Origin: Lysobacterales bacterium 66-474
Lineage (GTDB): Bacteria; Pseudomonadota; Gammaproteobacteria; Xanthomonadales; Rhodanobacteraceae
Direction of reading: 5' to 3'
DNA length: 64,000 nt
Assembly: GCA_001899805.1 (NCBI GenBank)
Contig: MKWP01000015.1
Span: forward strand, 186,001-250,000
Of this stretch, positions 9,722 to 18,800 are shown piece after piece. Numbering within the stretch: position 1 is the first letter of the stretch; every line of letters begins with the position of its first letter. The translations under genes and the position numbers were made by a program. Under the pieces are notes generated by a model. It was given only the letters and a program-made list of their open reading frames with translations. It was not told the origin of the DNA and searched no databases.

Positions 9722-11395
9722 CTACTTGCGTCCGCTCGACACACCCGCGGCAGACACCCGCGCCGATGCGCCCGACTTCTGCGTCCAGGGGTCGATCCCC
9801 TGCGGCGCCGGCAGCGTCGCCAGGAATTCGGGATTGCGTCGCGCGTGCGTGGCCTGCTCGTAGGCATAGGCAATCCCGATCAAGGTCGGCTCGCTCCACT
9901 TGCGTCCGAAAAACAGCATTCCGACCGGCAAGCCGTGCACGAAACCGGCCGGCACCGTGATCGACGGATAACCCGCCACCGCAGCGGGACCATACGCCGA
10001 AGGCGAATCGGGATCGCCATTGACCAGGTCGATCCGCCACGCCGGTCCTTGCGCCGGTGCCAGCAGCGCGTCGAGATGCTGCGCATCCATGGCCGCATCG
10101 ATGCCTTCGGGACCGGCCGTCTGCCGCAACTTCGCCAACGCGTCCTGATAAACCTTGTCGGTCAACGGCCCGCTGGCCTCGGCTGCAGCGAACGTTTCCT
10201 GCCCGAACCACGGCATCTCCTCGGCCGCGTGTGCGTCGTCGAACGCGATCAAATCGGCCAGCGAATGCACCTGCAAGCCCTTGCGCGTGGCGAGATAGGC
10301 GTTGACGCCGTGCTTGAACTCGTAGTGCAGCACGGTCGACTCGGCCTTGCCGTAATCGTGGAGGTGGGGAATCTTGACCTGATCGACGATGACGGCGCCA
10401 TGCGCACGCAGCACCGCAATGGCCTGGTCCAGCAGCTTCGCCACGTCCGGACCGTCATCGGACAATTCCCGCACCACTCCGATGCGCCTGCCTTTCAGCG
10501 CATCCGGATCGAGGAACTTCGCGTAATCCGTGGCGTGCCGGTTGGCGTCCTTCGTCGCCGGATCGCGCGGGTCGCTGCCCGCGATCGCGGACAGCACGAT
10601 CGCCGCATCGCGCACATCGCGCGCCATCGGGCCTGCGGTGTCCTGGGTCGAACTGATCGGGATGATGCCGGCGCGGCTGACCAGGCCCACGGTCGGCTTG
10701 ATCCCGACGATGCCGTTGGCAGCCGCGGGACAAATGACCGAACCGTTGGTTTCGGTGCCGATGGCAACCGTCACGAATCCCGCCGCGACCGCCGCGGCCG
10801 AACCGGAACTCGACCCGCAGGCGCTGCGATCCAGCACATAGGGATTGCGGGTCAGGCCTCCGCGACCGCTCCACCCACTGGATGAATGGCTCGAACGAAA
10901 ATTGGCCCATTCACTGAGATTGGTCTTGCCGAGTATCACCGCGCCGGCCTTGCGCAATTTCGCGGCCACCGTCGCATCGCGTGGCGCCGGCGCACCCAGC
11001 AACGCCAGCGAACCCGCCGTCGTCGGCATCTTGTCGCCGGTGTCGATATTGGCTTTCAGCAGGACAGGAATGCCCCACAACGAACCACGCTTGCCCTTGC
11101 TGCGGTTCGTGTCGCGCTGCTTCGCAATCGACAGTGCGTCGGGATTGATCTCGATCACCGAGTTCACGCGCGGCCCGGCCTGATCCAGCGTATCGATGCG
11201 CCGGATGAAATCGCGGACAAGCTGCTGCGAATCCAGCTTGCCGCTCGACATCTGTTGTTGCAGGTCCGCCATCCCGGCGTAGTCCGTGGATGAAACGTCG
11301 GCCGCAGGTTCTGGCCTGCCGGCATCCTGCGCCCAAGCCCCCATCGACAACGCGATCCCCACGACCAGTACGGCCACCCGTGACTGCTTGCGCAT
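9722..11395 (-). CDS. Secreted amidase-signature hydrolase
   Basis: A 557-aa amidase-signature enzyme with a cleavable signal peptide (MRKQSRVAVLVVGIALSMGAWAQ). The Ser-cisSer-Lys triad is visible: Lys in PVLLKANID, the cis-Ser region in ACGSSSGSAAAVAAG, and the nucleophile Ser in TETNGSVICPAA. It probably acts on amides in the periplasm; the substrate cannot be told. It is transcribed toward thiD and divergent from tRNA-Ser. Confidence 0.9.
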   Translation of the reverse strand: MRKQSRVAVLVVGIALSMGAWAQDAGRPEPAADVSSTDYAGMADLQQQMSSGKLDSQQLVRDFIRRIDTLDQAGPRVNSVIEINPDALSIAKQRDTNRSKGKRGSLWGIPVLLKANIDTGDKMPTTAGSLALLGAPAPRDATVAAKLRKAGAVILGKTNLSEWANFRSSHSSSGWSGRGGLTRNPYVLDRSACGSSSGSAAAVAAGFVTVAIGTETNGSVICPAAANGIVGIKPTVGLVSRAGIIPISSTQDTAGPMARDVRDAAIVLSAIAGSDPRDPATKDANRHATDYAKFLDPDALKGRRIGVVRELSDDGPDVAKLLDQAIAVLRAHGAVIVDQVKIPHLHDYGKAESTVLHYEFKHGVNAYLATRKGLQVHSLADLIAFDDAHAAEEMPWFGQETFAAAEASGPLTDKVYQDALAKLRQTAGPEGIDAAMDAQHLDALLAPAQGPAWRIDLVNGDPDSPSAYGPAAVAGYPSITVPAGFVHGLPVGMLFFGRKWSEPTLIGIAYAYEQATHARRNPEFLATLPAPQGIDPWTQKSGASARVSAAGVSSGRK

Positions 11396-11477
11396 GGCAC
11401 TCCCTCCGAGTATCTGCCGCGCAAGCTAAGGCATCGCGGACTCCGGCTCAAGCACCAGCGTCGACTGAACACCGTGG

Positions 11478-11506
11478 TTGTCACCCATGGGGCGCGCATT
11501 TATCAT
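11478..11506 (+). promoter_or_regulatory. Sigma-70 promoter of tRNA-Ser
   Basis: TTGTCA at 11478-11483 and TATCAT at 11501-11506 with an ideal 17-base spacer, followed by a G+C-rich discriminator typical of stable RNA genes. It ends 39 bases before the mature tRNA. Confidence 0.75.
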
Positions 11507-11545
11507 GGTCGGCCCGCTCAGGCGGGCCCGAAGACCACGAACCCC

Positions 11546-11636
11546 GGAGAGGTGGCGGAGTGGTCGAACGCGCCGGATTCGAAATCCGGTTTACGGTTAT
11601 GCCGTAACGTGGGTTCGAATCCCACCCTCTCCGCCA
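11546..11636 (+). tRNA. tRNA-Ser (anticodon CGA)
   Basis: A 91-nt class II tRNA. The acceptor stem pairs GGAGAGG with CCTCTCC. The anticodon loop TTCGAAA at 11578-11584 carries CGA at 11580-11582. There is a long variable arm (ACGGTTATGCCGT), a GGTTCGAATCC T arm and an encoded CCA. Its 3' 59 bases are the left attachment repeat of the island, so the present 3' half was supplied by the integrated element and the gene stays intact. Confidence 0.97.
11578..11636 (+). repeat. attL: 59-bp direct repeat inside tRNA-Ser
   Basis: Identical to 35749-35807. It runs from the anticodon loop (TTCGAAATCC) to the CCA end. Identity stops exactly at CCA (A versus G at the next base) and at the base before the loop, which defines the exchange region. 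Confidence 0.95.
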
Positions 11637-11691
11637 AATCAGTAATTTAGAACAACATTCGATTTCTGCTGATTTCATTCAATTTCGGGTG

Positions 11692-11766
11692 TTGTCACCC
11701 TTCGGGGTGACAAGAGGGTGACAAACCCCTGTACACCGGACTTTGCAGAATTTCACATTGTCACCC
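11692..11766. promoter_or_regulatory. Left arm-type recombinase sites (GGGTGACAA)
   Basis: Four copies of GGGTGACAA: inverted at 11692-11700, direct at 11705-11713 and 11716-11724, inverted at 11758-11766. The tandem pair 11705-11725 recurs base for base at 35678-35698 beside the integrase start. Placement near both ends fits integrase arm sites; this is inference. The rest of 11637-11934 holds no gene. Confidence 0.65.
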
Positions 11767-11934
11767 TTGTGATATCCGTCACGGTAGGGTGTGACGGATT
11801 GCGGTTACTCTGTCCCGGAATCTAAATCGCCCCGCAATGGGGCAAACACCGGGCTTTGAGGGGCGGTCGCCCCAGTCGCTTTCGGCGATTCCATCAATGC
11901 AGCCAGCCCGGGGCTGCACGATGGAGTACGCCTG

Positions 11935-12291
11935 ATGCAAACCCCTAGTGGTAAGTTCCCGGCTGGCTGGGCGGTATCCGCGCCCCTGTTCGGCCCTATC
12001 CTCGACGTCGATGGGCTCGCGCAACTGTTGCACCGCGACCGCTCGACGATTTTGGCCGACCGCTGCCGCGCCCCCGAACGCGTCCCTCCCGCTCACAAAA
12101 TCCGCGGCACCAAGGAACCGCTCTGGATCCGTGACGAAGTCCTGGAGTGGCTGCGCGGCCACCCTGATTCGCCCTCCGTCACGCGCTCCGCCGCACGTCG
12201 TTCGCCTGGACGGCCCCGCAAGGCGGATCAGGTTCAACGCGCGCGTGCGAGTCGCATCGCCCTCACGACCGAAAAAGAGGGAGCGCAATGA
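11935..12291 (+). CDS. Excisionase/AlpA-like helix-turn-helix protein
   Basis: A 118-aa basic protein. Residues about 22-75 (ILDVDGLAQLLHRDRSTILADRCRAPERVPPAHKI..., then PLWIRDEVLEWLRGH) read as a MerR/AlpA-type HTH with the usual W-x-x-x-V-x-x-WL wing. The C-terminus is Arg-rich. GGAG precedes the ATG. First gene inside attL, so a role as recombination directionality factor or island regulator is plausible. Its stop overlaps the next start (ATGA). Confidence 0.6.
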   Translation: MQTPSGKFPAGWAVSAPLFGPILDVDGLAQLLHRDRSTILADRCRAPERVPPAHKIRGTKEPLWIRDEVLEWLRGHPDSPSVTRSAARRSPGRPRKADQVQRARASRIALTTEKEGAQ

Positions 12292-13151
12292 GCGAGACTA
12301 TTGGAAAGACTCGGATCACAAAGCTCGGGGAGGCCATTGTTCGCGCGGGCGGGATCGTGTCCTTCGAGACCGCCATGGCCATGCTTGGCGAGAACAAGCA
12401 GGCCACTTGGCGCGCCCTGGAATGGCTGGTGAAAGCAGGCATGCTCCGCAAGATCCGCACTCCGGGCGGATGCCATGTCTGGATGTCCGAGCGCACGCTC
12501 GTCCGCACGTTCAACCCGAAAGAAAAGCCGGCGGTGAACAAGCTCAGCCGCAAGAAAGAACGCCGCCGTAAAGGTCGGAGCGGTACTGATCGCGCCGCGG
12601 TGGTGAACGAGCTCAGCCACACCAAGGAGCGCTGGGTCCCCGGCCCCACGTTCGAACACGACCAGCTGGCATTGCGAGTACTGTTTTCCTTGGCCGAATC
12701 GTCGGACCTGTTGACTGAGCATGAGATTCGTAGCGCCGGAACATGGCGCGGCAGGATTCCTGACGGAGTGCTTCGTTTGACTGACGATTTCACGCGGCGC
12801 GAAGTACTGGCGGAACTCGAGGTGGAGACGAGCCGAAAAACGGGTGCGATAAGCCGACCGAGCGGCACCCAGGGAGGGTGGGCGAAGCTCGCCGACAGGC
12901 TGTATCGCGTTTGTCATAATTGGTTCGACGGCCCGCAGTCGACCAAGTTGGGCCGGACGGACACGACGCTGATAGTTGCGCCGCCAGCTCACGTCAGTGC
13001 AATTCGGAAAAAGATCGCGGAGGTTGAGCGCGGCTATCAGGCTCGCGAACCGGAACATGTTGATCGCCCCCCGGGAGGCACAATCTGGTATTACTCGGAG
13101 CTTCTGGGCGATGGTACTTTCAAGCGGCCAGAAATAGATTTGCTCATATAG
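12288..13151 (+). CDS. Winged-helix protein with a possible PD-(D/E)xK-like domain
   Basis: A 287-aa protein I do not recognise by name. The N-terminal ~75 residues look like a winged helix (TWRALEWLVKAGMLRKI). A Lys/Arg-rich linker follows. The C-terminal half has RIPDGVLRL then VLAELEVETSRKT, a PD...ExE pattern like the nuclease-fold domain of replication-relaxation proteins. It is translationally coupled to the upstream HTH gene (ATGA). A role in mobilisation or regulation of the island is possible but unproven. Confidence 0.5.
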   Translation: MSETIGKTRITKLGEAIVRAGGIVSFETAMAMLGENKQATWRALEWLVKAGMLRKIRTPGGCHVWMSERTLVRTFNPKEKPAVNKLSRKKERRRKGRSGTDRAAVVNELSHTKERWVPGPTFEHDQLALRVLFSLAESSDLLTEHEIRSAGTWRGRIPDGVLRLTDDFTRREVLAELEVETSRKTGAISRPSGTQGGWAKLADRLYRVCHNWFDGPQSTKLGRTDTTLIVAPPAHVSAIRKKIAEVERGYQAREPEHVDRPPGGTIWYYSELLGDGTFKRPEIDLLI

Positions 13152-13240
13152 CGGGAAACAACGCGTGCTTGACCGTTGAGCAGGTCGGAATGGCTATTCG
13201 ACGTCAGCCTCACGTCCAGCAATACGGTCGAGTTCGCCTC

Positions 13241-13270
13241 TGGGCACGCGCAGTTTCCCGCGCGTGCCCA
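13241..13270. terminator. Hairpin between convergent genes
   Basis: TGGGCACGCGC-AGTTTCCC-GCGCGTGCCCA: an 11-bp perfect stem with an 8-base loop, in the 134-bp gap between convergent genes ending at 13151 and 13286. There is no long T run, so it is a weak or rho-assisted terminator at best. Confidence 0.5.
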
Positions 13271-13285
13271 TTGCCGTCTTCGTTA

Positions 13286-13765
13286 TCAAACTGTTCGGTG
13301 GCCTTGATCGATTTCCAGGGCTGTCATCTCACATGTGGGTGGGACTACCACCGGCGACCGCTTCCATTTCAGGTCGAAGCAGGTGTCGATCCACTCGCGC
13401 AGCGTCAATGCGATGTTCTCGACCATCGCGTACGGCGTCTGGTAGGGCGCGTACACGCGGCGGGCCTGCATATCAAAGAAGCTTTCGAGCGGCTTGCCGG
13501 TGTGGCCCTCGCCCCAGGCGCGCGTCTCGTCGGGCGAGGGTTCAACGACCCGCAGGTACTTGCCCAGAAGTTCGTGGAGGCAGCGGTCGCACAGGTCGCC
13601 TTCGACCTTGTTGCCGTCGCCGAACAGGCTGGCGTATCCGGCCCGGAAACGGATCTGCGTGCGGTTGTTGTAGCCGTCCCAAGGCCGGTCTTCGCGCATC
13701 CGGGTGCCGCAGCGATCGCAGGTGACGACCTTGACGTCGCGTGGATTGGATTCGATCGTGTACAT
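13286..13765 (-). CDS. Four-cysteine (CxxC...CxxC) protein, copy 2
   Basis: A 159-aa hypothetical protein. VTCDRCGTRMRED (two Cys) and GDLCDRCLHELLGKYLRVVEP (two Cys) bracket YNNRTQIRFRAGYASLFGDG and probably bind one zinc. The C-terminal part is predicted helical (YAMVENIALTLREWIDTCFDL). It is paralogous to the gene just upstream (13777-14229) over the whole Cys module. The start at 13765 follows GAGGAG. Function unknown; perhaps a DNA- or protein-binding adaptor. Confidence 0.7.
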   Translation of the reverse strand: MYTIESNPRDVKVVTCDRCGTRMREDRPWDGYNNRTQIRFRAGYASLFGDGNKVEGDLCDRCLHELLGKYLRVVEPSPDETRAWGEGHTGKPLESFFDMQARRVYAPYQTPYAMVENIALTLREWIDTCFDLKWKRSPVVVPPTCEMTALEIDQGHRTV

Positions 13766-13776
13766 GGTGTGTCTCC

Positions 13777-14229
13777 TCAATTGTTTTCGTCGGTGGAATC
13801 CGCTGCGCGGCTGTCCGGCAACAACGGTTGCCGCGGCAAGGCCGGGTCGAAGGCTTGCTTCACCCAGTCCTTCATCGTCGCCAACAGTCCGTGCGCCATC
13901 GCATCGGCGAGCTGGTGTTCGGCGTACAGCCGTCGCGGTGCATCGAAACGGAAGAAGTCTGCGGAATCCGGCGTGCCCGAGTCGTCCACCACCCGCACAT
14001 GACGGGCCAGCAGTTCGAACAGGCAGGCATCGCAGAAATCGCCTTCGATCAGGCGGCCTTCGCCGAAGCGGCTGCCGGCGCCAGCGCGAAAGCGCAACAG
14101 CGTGAGGTTGTGGTAGCCGCCACGCGGCGCTTCGGCTTCGTCCATCCGCAAACCGCAACGGTCGCAGGTGGCGCAGCCGTACTCACGCGTCACGCTGTGC
14201 GTGTGCGTCCTAGTTTCAGTCTGGAGCAT
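13777..14229 (-). CDS. Four-cysteine (CxxC...CxxC) protein, copy 1
   Basis: A 150-aa paralogue of the next gene. ATCDRCGLRMDEAE and GDFCDACLFELLARHVRVVDD supply two CxxC pairs around YHNLTLLRFRAGAGSRFGEG, followed by a helical tail (DAMAHGLLATMKDWVKQAFD). The start at 14229 is chosen because GAGGAG precedes it; the N-terminal stretch is His/Thr-rich. The 11-bp gap to its paralogue implies one operon and a local duplication. Function unknown. Confidence 0.7.
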   Translation of the reverse strand: MLQTETRTHTHSVTREYGCATCDRCGLRMDEAEAPRGGYHNLTLLRFRAGAGSRFGEGRLIEGDFCDACLFELLARHVRVVDDSGTPDSADFFRFDAPRRLYAEHQLADAMAHGLLATMKDWVKQAFDPALPRQPLLPDSRAADSTDENN

Positions 14230-14567
14230 GATTTTTCTCCTCTCTCGGAACGAGTCAACCCACAATCCGCGGAACACGGACGAGGATCAGAGGAGCGCCG
14301 GAACCAGTGGTCGGCTGCTACGGCGGGTCTTTCGGGACCTGCGGGGATTGTAACCTGTTGAACAGACTTGCGGACATGATGAAGTTCGCTCGAGGTGTAA
14401 AGAATGGTGTCGGTGCGGCAATGGCTGGCGCCGCGGGAACCTCAAGGCGTATGCTGCGGCTACGCGCAGCGGCAGGCGACTTCGAACCCGATGTAGCGAT
14501 GTAGCCATTATTCCTTTTCGGGGTTCTCAGCCGCTGGCCTGTAGCAATCTGCTCAAGGGGAGTCCAA

Positions 14568-15092
14568 ATGGCTCGGTTCTATACGTGGCTTGCGCTGATG
14601 GCCGTTCTGTGGGGACCGCCATGGCTGATTTCGCTCGGCCTCGCGTACACGCCTGATGTCGTGACGGCGACCGCGGGTACCGGTGAGTTCGTTTCGTCGT
14701 TTGCTGCACAAGGTGGCTTCTTTTCTCCGGCGCTGACCACGGTGCAGACCACGACTGGCAGCGTGGTGGTGACGGGGAGCTTCTCCGGTGCACGGGGCCA
14801 GCGGCTGGTGCTCGACCAGAAACTGAAATCCGGGCTGCAGCTGTGTGTCACTGACTCCGCAGGAAGCTGCGCACCTGTTTCGGGGACTTGGCCCGGGCAC
14901 TTGCAAGCGACTCACCACGAAAGGCCTCGGTTGGCATTCCTGGCCCCCATGCAGCGCAACGAATACTTGCAGCAGTGGTATTTCGGCGCCTTCCTGCTTA
15001 CCTTGCCGTTGACCGCGCTGGTCGCGCTCGCCGGGCGTGTTTTGAGTGGCGAGGCAAACGGAGATGAGCAATCGACAACCGTCTCGATGTAG
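14568..15092 (+). CDS. Small membrane protein, unknown function
   Basis: A 174-aa protein with an N-terminal hydrophobic segment (LALMAVLWGPPWLISLGLAY) and a second near residues 140-160 (FLLTLPLTALVALAG). The loop of about 110 residues between them is Thr/Ser-rich, holds two Cys (QLCVTDSAGSCAPV) and is probably periplasmic. A strong AAGGGGAG site precedes the ATG. No family recognised. The preceding 14278-14567 holds no gene I can support. Confidence 0.6.
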   Translation: MARFYTWLALMAVLWGPPWLISLGLAYTPDVVTATAGTGEFVSSFAAQGGFFSPALTTVQTTTGSVVVTGSFSGARGQRLVLDQKLKSGLQLCVTDSAGSCAPVSGTWPGHLQATHHERPRLAFLAPMQRNEYLQQWYFGAFLLTLPLTALVALAGRVLSGEANGDEQSTTVSM

Positions 15093-15121
15093 CGACACTT
15101 GGCTGGAAGCTCATCTCGTCA

Positions 15122-15173
15122 ATCACGTACAACGTACAACGTTTAACGTTAAACGTTGTACGTTGTATGTGAT
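15122..15173. repeat. 52-bp near-perfect palindrome without spacer
   Basis: Two 26-base arms meet directly at GTTTAAC|GTTAAAC; only one base pair is mismatched (position 15127). The arms are built from repeated ACGTACAA/ACGTTTAA words. The palindrome lies 30 bases after the membrane-protein gene. It could act as a cruciform, a terminator for either strand, or a dispersed palindromic repeat. Confidence 0.85.
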
Positions 15174-15812
15174 CGAGCCGGTTGTCGGCCCCGTTTCTTT
15201 TCGTCCTTTTTTGTCGCCGTCGCCCGGACCAGGTTGCGACTGGCATCGTACCTGAACAGTCGCACCCGGGTCCGGTTGGTCACCCCTTCGCGACCACGCT
15301 TGCACCTCTTCTGTTTGTGCAACGTTGAAGCCGGTTCCGCAGTCGCATGGCGCTGGAAAGCGCGCCATGACGCGGCGAAGCCGCTCGACCGCGCCAGCCT
15401 GTCGGCTGACCGACTTCCCGCTGCACCTCCGCTCGTTGCACTCGCTGCGCAGACTTCGTCTTTGCCGCCGTCGCCGCCCCGAACTCGCTCATCGACGCGC
15501 ACGGTCGCGCGGCTCCCCCTTGCGGCGCGGGTCTCGCCTACGGCTCGACGTATCCGCGCCGGGACCTCGCCATCGCTCCGCTCGGCTCGTTCCCCACTTC
15601 GTGGCACCCCTGCTGATAGTCACCTTGCGTCTTCATGGATGCGGCACTCGGCCCCTAGCCGCTATCATGTCGGCGGACAATCGCATTTGAACGCGCGCGC
15701 ACACGAGCAGCAGTTGGGCCGTTGATGTGCGCCATCTGGACGCGTAACGGTCCACAGGGAGCCTGCTGCGGATGCCTGGCAGGGTGGCATACGTGCCTAG
15801 GGGAAAACCACA
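15174..15812. other. Non-coding stretch before the defence operon
   Basis: About 640 bases without a supportable gene. Open frames exist on both strands but are Arg/Ser/Ala-rich, overlap each other and show no family motif. The part near 15280-15600 has the codon-like texture of decayed coding DNA. The last ~150 bases must hold the promoter of the downstream operon; no clean -35/-10 pair stands out. Confidence 0.5.
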
Positions 15813-18800
15813 GTGGGCAATCCATTTTTTGAACATCCGATCCTGAATTCGCCGTACGAGTACCCAAAGCGTCATTGGGAACTCGACGGCAATGGGCAGC
15901 CCACCCAACAGATCATCGACAGTCGGCGCCCTGCCGACTTCGTCACCCCGATTCCGAAACCCCGCCGCCAACAGGGCCAGGGCCAGCAAGGCGACCTGTC
16001 GCTCGGCAACGACGCGGGGCTCTCGACCGAAAACCAGCAATACGCGCAGGCCGCGATCATCCGGCAGGTGCGCGAGCAGGTGGACCGCTGGCGCCTCCTT
16101 CCCGAAGCGCAATGGCGCGTCACGCCCGAAACCGCGCGACTGCTGAAGCATTGGCGAATGCTGCAACACCGCAGCGACGGCATCCGTCCGTTCTTCTGCC
16201 AGACCGAAGCCGCGGAAACCGCGATCTGGCTGACCGAAGTCGCGCCGGAAATCGGCAAGGACGGCAAGGCCATCCTGGACCACATGGCCAACGCGAACCG
16301 GGACGCCAACCCGGAGCTGCTGCGCCTGGCGCTGAAACTCGCCACCGGCGCCGGCAAGACCACCGTGATGGCCATGCTGATCGCATGGCAAACCACCAAT
16401 GCGTTGCGCCGGCCTTCCAGCAGGCGCTACAGCCGCGGTTTTCTCGTCGTCACGCCGGGCATCACCATCCGCGATCGCCTGCGCGTGCTGCAACCCAACG
16501 ATCCGGACAGCTACTACCGCGGGCGCGAACTCATTCCGCCCGACATGCTGGGCGACATCGAGAAGGCCAAGCTCGTCATCACCAACTACCACGCCTTCAT
16601 GCTGCGCGAACGCATGCAGGTGTCGGCCGGCGGACGCGCTCTGCTCAAGGGCCGCCACGGCGACGCCGAGCTGCAGACGCAGGAAACCGAAGGCCAGATG
16701 ATCCAGCGCGTCATGCCGGAACTCATGGGCATGAAGAACATCCTCGTCATCAACGACGAGGCGCACCATTGCTATCGCGAACGGCCCGCCGACGATGCCG
16801 ATTTCACCGATGATCATGGCAACCCGTTGAAAGGCGCCGATCTCACCGAAGCCAGAAACGCAGCGCAGAAGGAAAACGAAGCCGCGCGCGTATGGATTTC
16901 GGGCCTGGAAACCGTCAACCGCAAGCTCGGTGTCAGCCGTGTGATGGATCTCTCCGCCACGCCGTTCTTCCTGCGCGGCTCGGGTTACGCCGAAGGCACC
17001 CTGTTCCCGTGGACCATGAGCGACTTCTCGCTGATGGATGCGATCGAATGCGGCATCGTCAAGCTGCCGCGTGTACCCGTTTCCGACAACATTCCCGGCA
17101 ACGAGGTGCCCACCTATCGCAATCTTTGGGACAACATCCGCAAAGACATGCCGAAGAAGGGTCGCGGCAAGGCCACCAACCTCGATCCGATGGCATTGCC
17201 GGTCATGCTGCAGACCGCGCTCGAGGCCCTTTACGGCCACTACGAACAGGTATTCGCCGACTGGCAGCAGGCCGGAATCCGGGTACCTCCGTGCTTCATC
17301 ATCGTGTGCCAGAACACCGCAGTGTCGAAGCTGGTGTACGACTACGTATCCGGCTTCGAACGCGAACCCAACAGCGATGGCACCGTGCCGCCGCCCTACC
17401 TCGGCAAGCTGCCGCTGTTCCGCAACTTCGACCAGCACGGCAACCGCATCGCGCGTCCGCGCACCCTGCTGATAGACAGCACGCAACTGGAATCCGGCGA
17501 TGCGCTGGACAAGGATTTCCAGGCTGCGGCGGCGGCGCAGATCGACCAGTTCAAGCGCGAGGTCATCGAGCGCACCAACGATGCCCACGCCGCCGATAGC
17601 CTGACCAACGAAGACCTGCTGCGCGAGGTGATGAACACCGTCGGCAAGACCGACCGGCTGGGCGAATCCGTGCGCTGCGTGGTGTCGGTGTCGATGCTCA
17701 CCGAAGGCTGGGATGCCAACACCGTCACCCACGTGCTGGGCGTGCGTGCATTCGGCACCCAGCTCCTGTGCGAACAGGTCATCGGCCGCGCGCTGCGCCG
17801 CCAGTCCTACGAACAGGACGCCGAAGGCCTGTTCCCCGTCGAATACGCCGACGTGCTGGGCGTGCCGTTCGATTTCACCGCGCAGGCGGTCAATGTCAAG
17901 CCGCAGCCGCCGCGCGAAACCGTGCAGGTGAAGGCCATCCGGCCCGCGCGCGACGCGCTGGAAATCCGCTTTCCGCGCGTGGCCGGTTACCGCGTGGCGC
18001 TGCCGGAAACACGCCTGGCCGCGAAATTCGATGACGATTCCAGACTTGTACTGACGCCGGCCATCGTCGGCCCCGCCAAGGTCCACAACGCCGGCATCAT
18101 CGGCCAGGGCGTGGACTTGAACCTGAAACATCTTGGCGACGTGCGGCAATCGTCCTTGCTGTTCCACCTGACCCAGCGTCTGCTCGAAACCAAATGGCGC
18201 GACAAGGACCAACAGCCGCAGCTCAACCTGTTCGGCCAGTTGAAACGCATCACGCGCGAATGGCTGGACAACTACCTTGAATGCAAGGGCGGCACCTACC
18301 CGCAGCTTCTGATGTACCAGCAGCTCGCCGATATGGCCTGCAACCGCATCACCGCCGCGATCACGCAGGCACATCTGCACGAACGCCCGGTGCTGGCCAT
18401 GCTGGACCCGTACAACCCCGAAGGTTCCACCGCGCACGTCAACTTCACCACCACGCGCACCGAGCGCTGGGAAACGCGCGCCGATCGATCGCACGTCAAC
18501 TGGGCCATCCTCGACAGTGGCTGGGAAGGCGAATTCTGCCGCGTGGTCGAAGACCACCCGCGCGTCATCACCTACGTCAAGAACCGCAACCTTGGTCTGG
18601 AAGTGCCCTACCGCCACGGCTCCGACAACCGCGCCTACATCCCCGACTACATCGTGCGGGTGGACGACGGCCACGGCCAGGGCGATCCGCTCAACCTGAT
18701 CGTCGAGATCAAGGGCTACCGCGGCGAGGACGCCAAGGAAAAGGCCTCCACCATGAAGACCTACTGGGTGCCCGGCGTCAACAACCTCAAGGACCACGGC

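Noticed and set aside
11478-11486. TTGTCACCC in the tRNA-Ser promoter, identical to the integrase arm-site word
   Set aside because: It lies on the chromosomal side of attL and is explained as the -35 box plus three bases; a single copy is probably coincidence.
14307-14504. Possible 65-codon small gene with a Gly/Ala-rich segment (KNGVGAAMAGAAG)
   Set aside because: No convincing ribosome-binding site and no family match; the segment only loosely recalls a small hydrophobic peptide.
15633-18797. Minus-strand open frame of about 1050 codons opposite the Res gene
   Set aside because: The plus strand carries all helicase and nuclease motifs. The antisense frame is a by-product of codon bias, as is the one at 20621-22786 opposite the methyltransferase.
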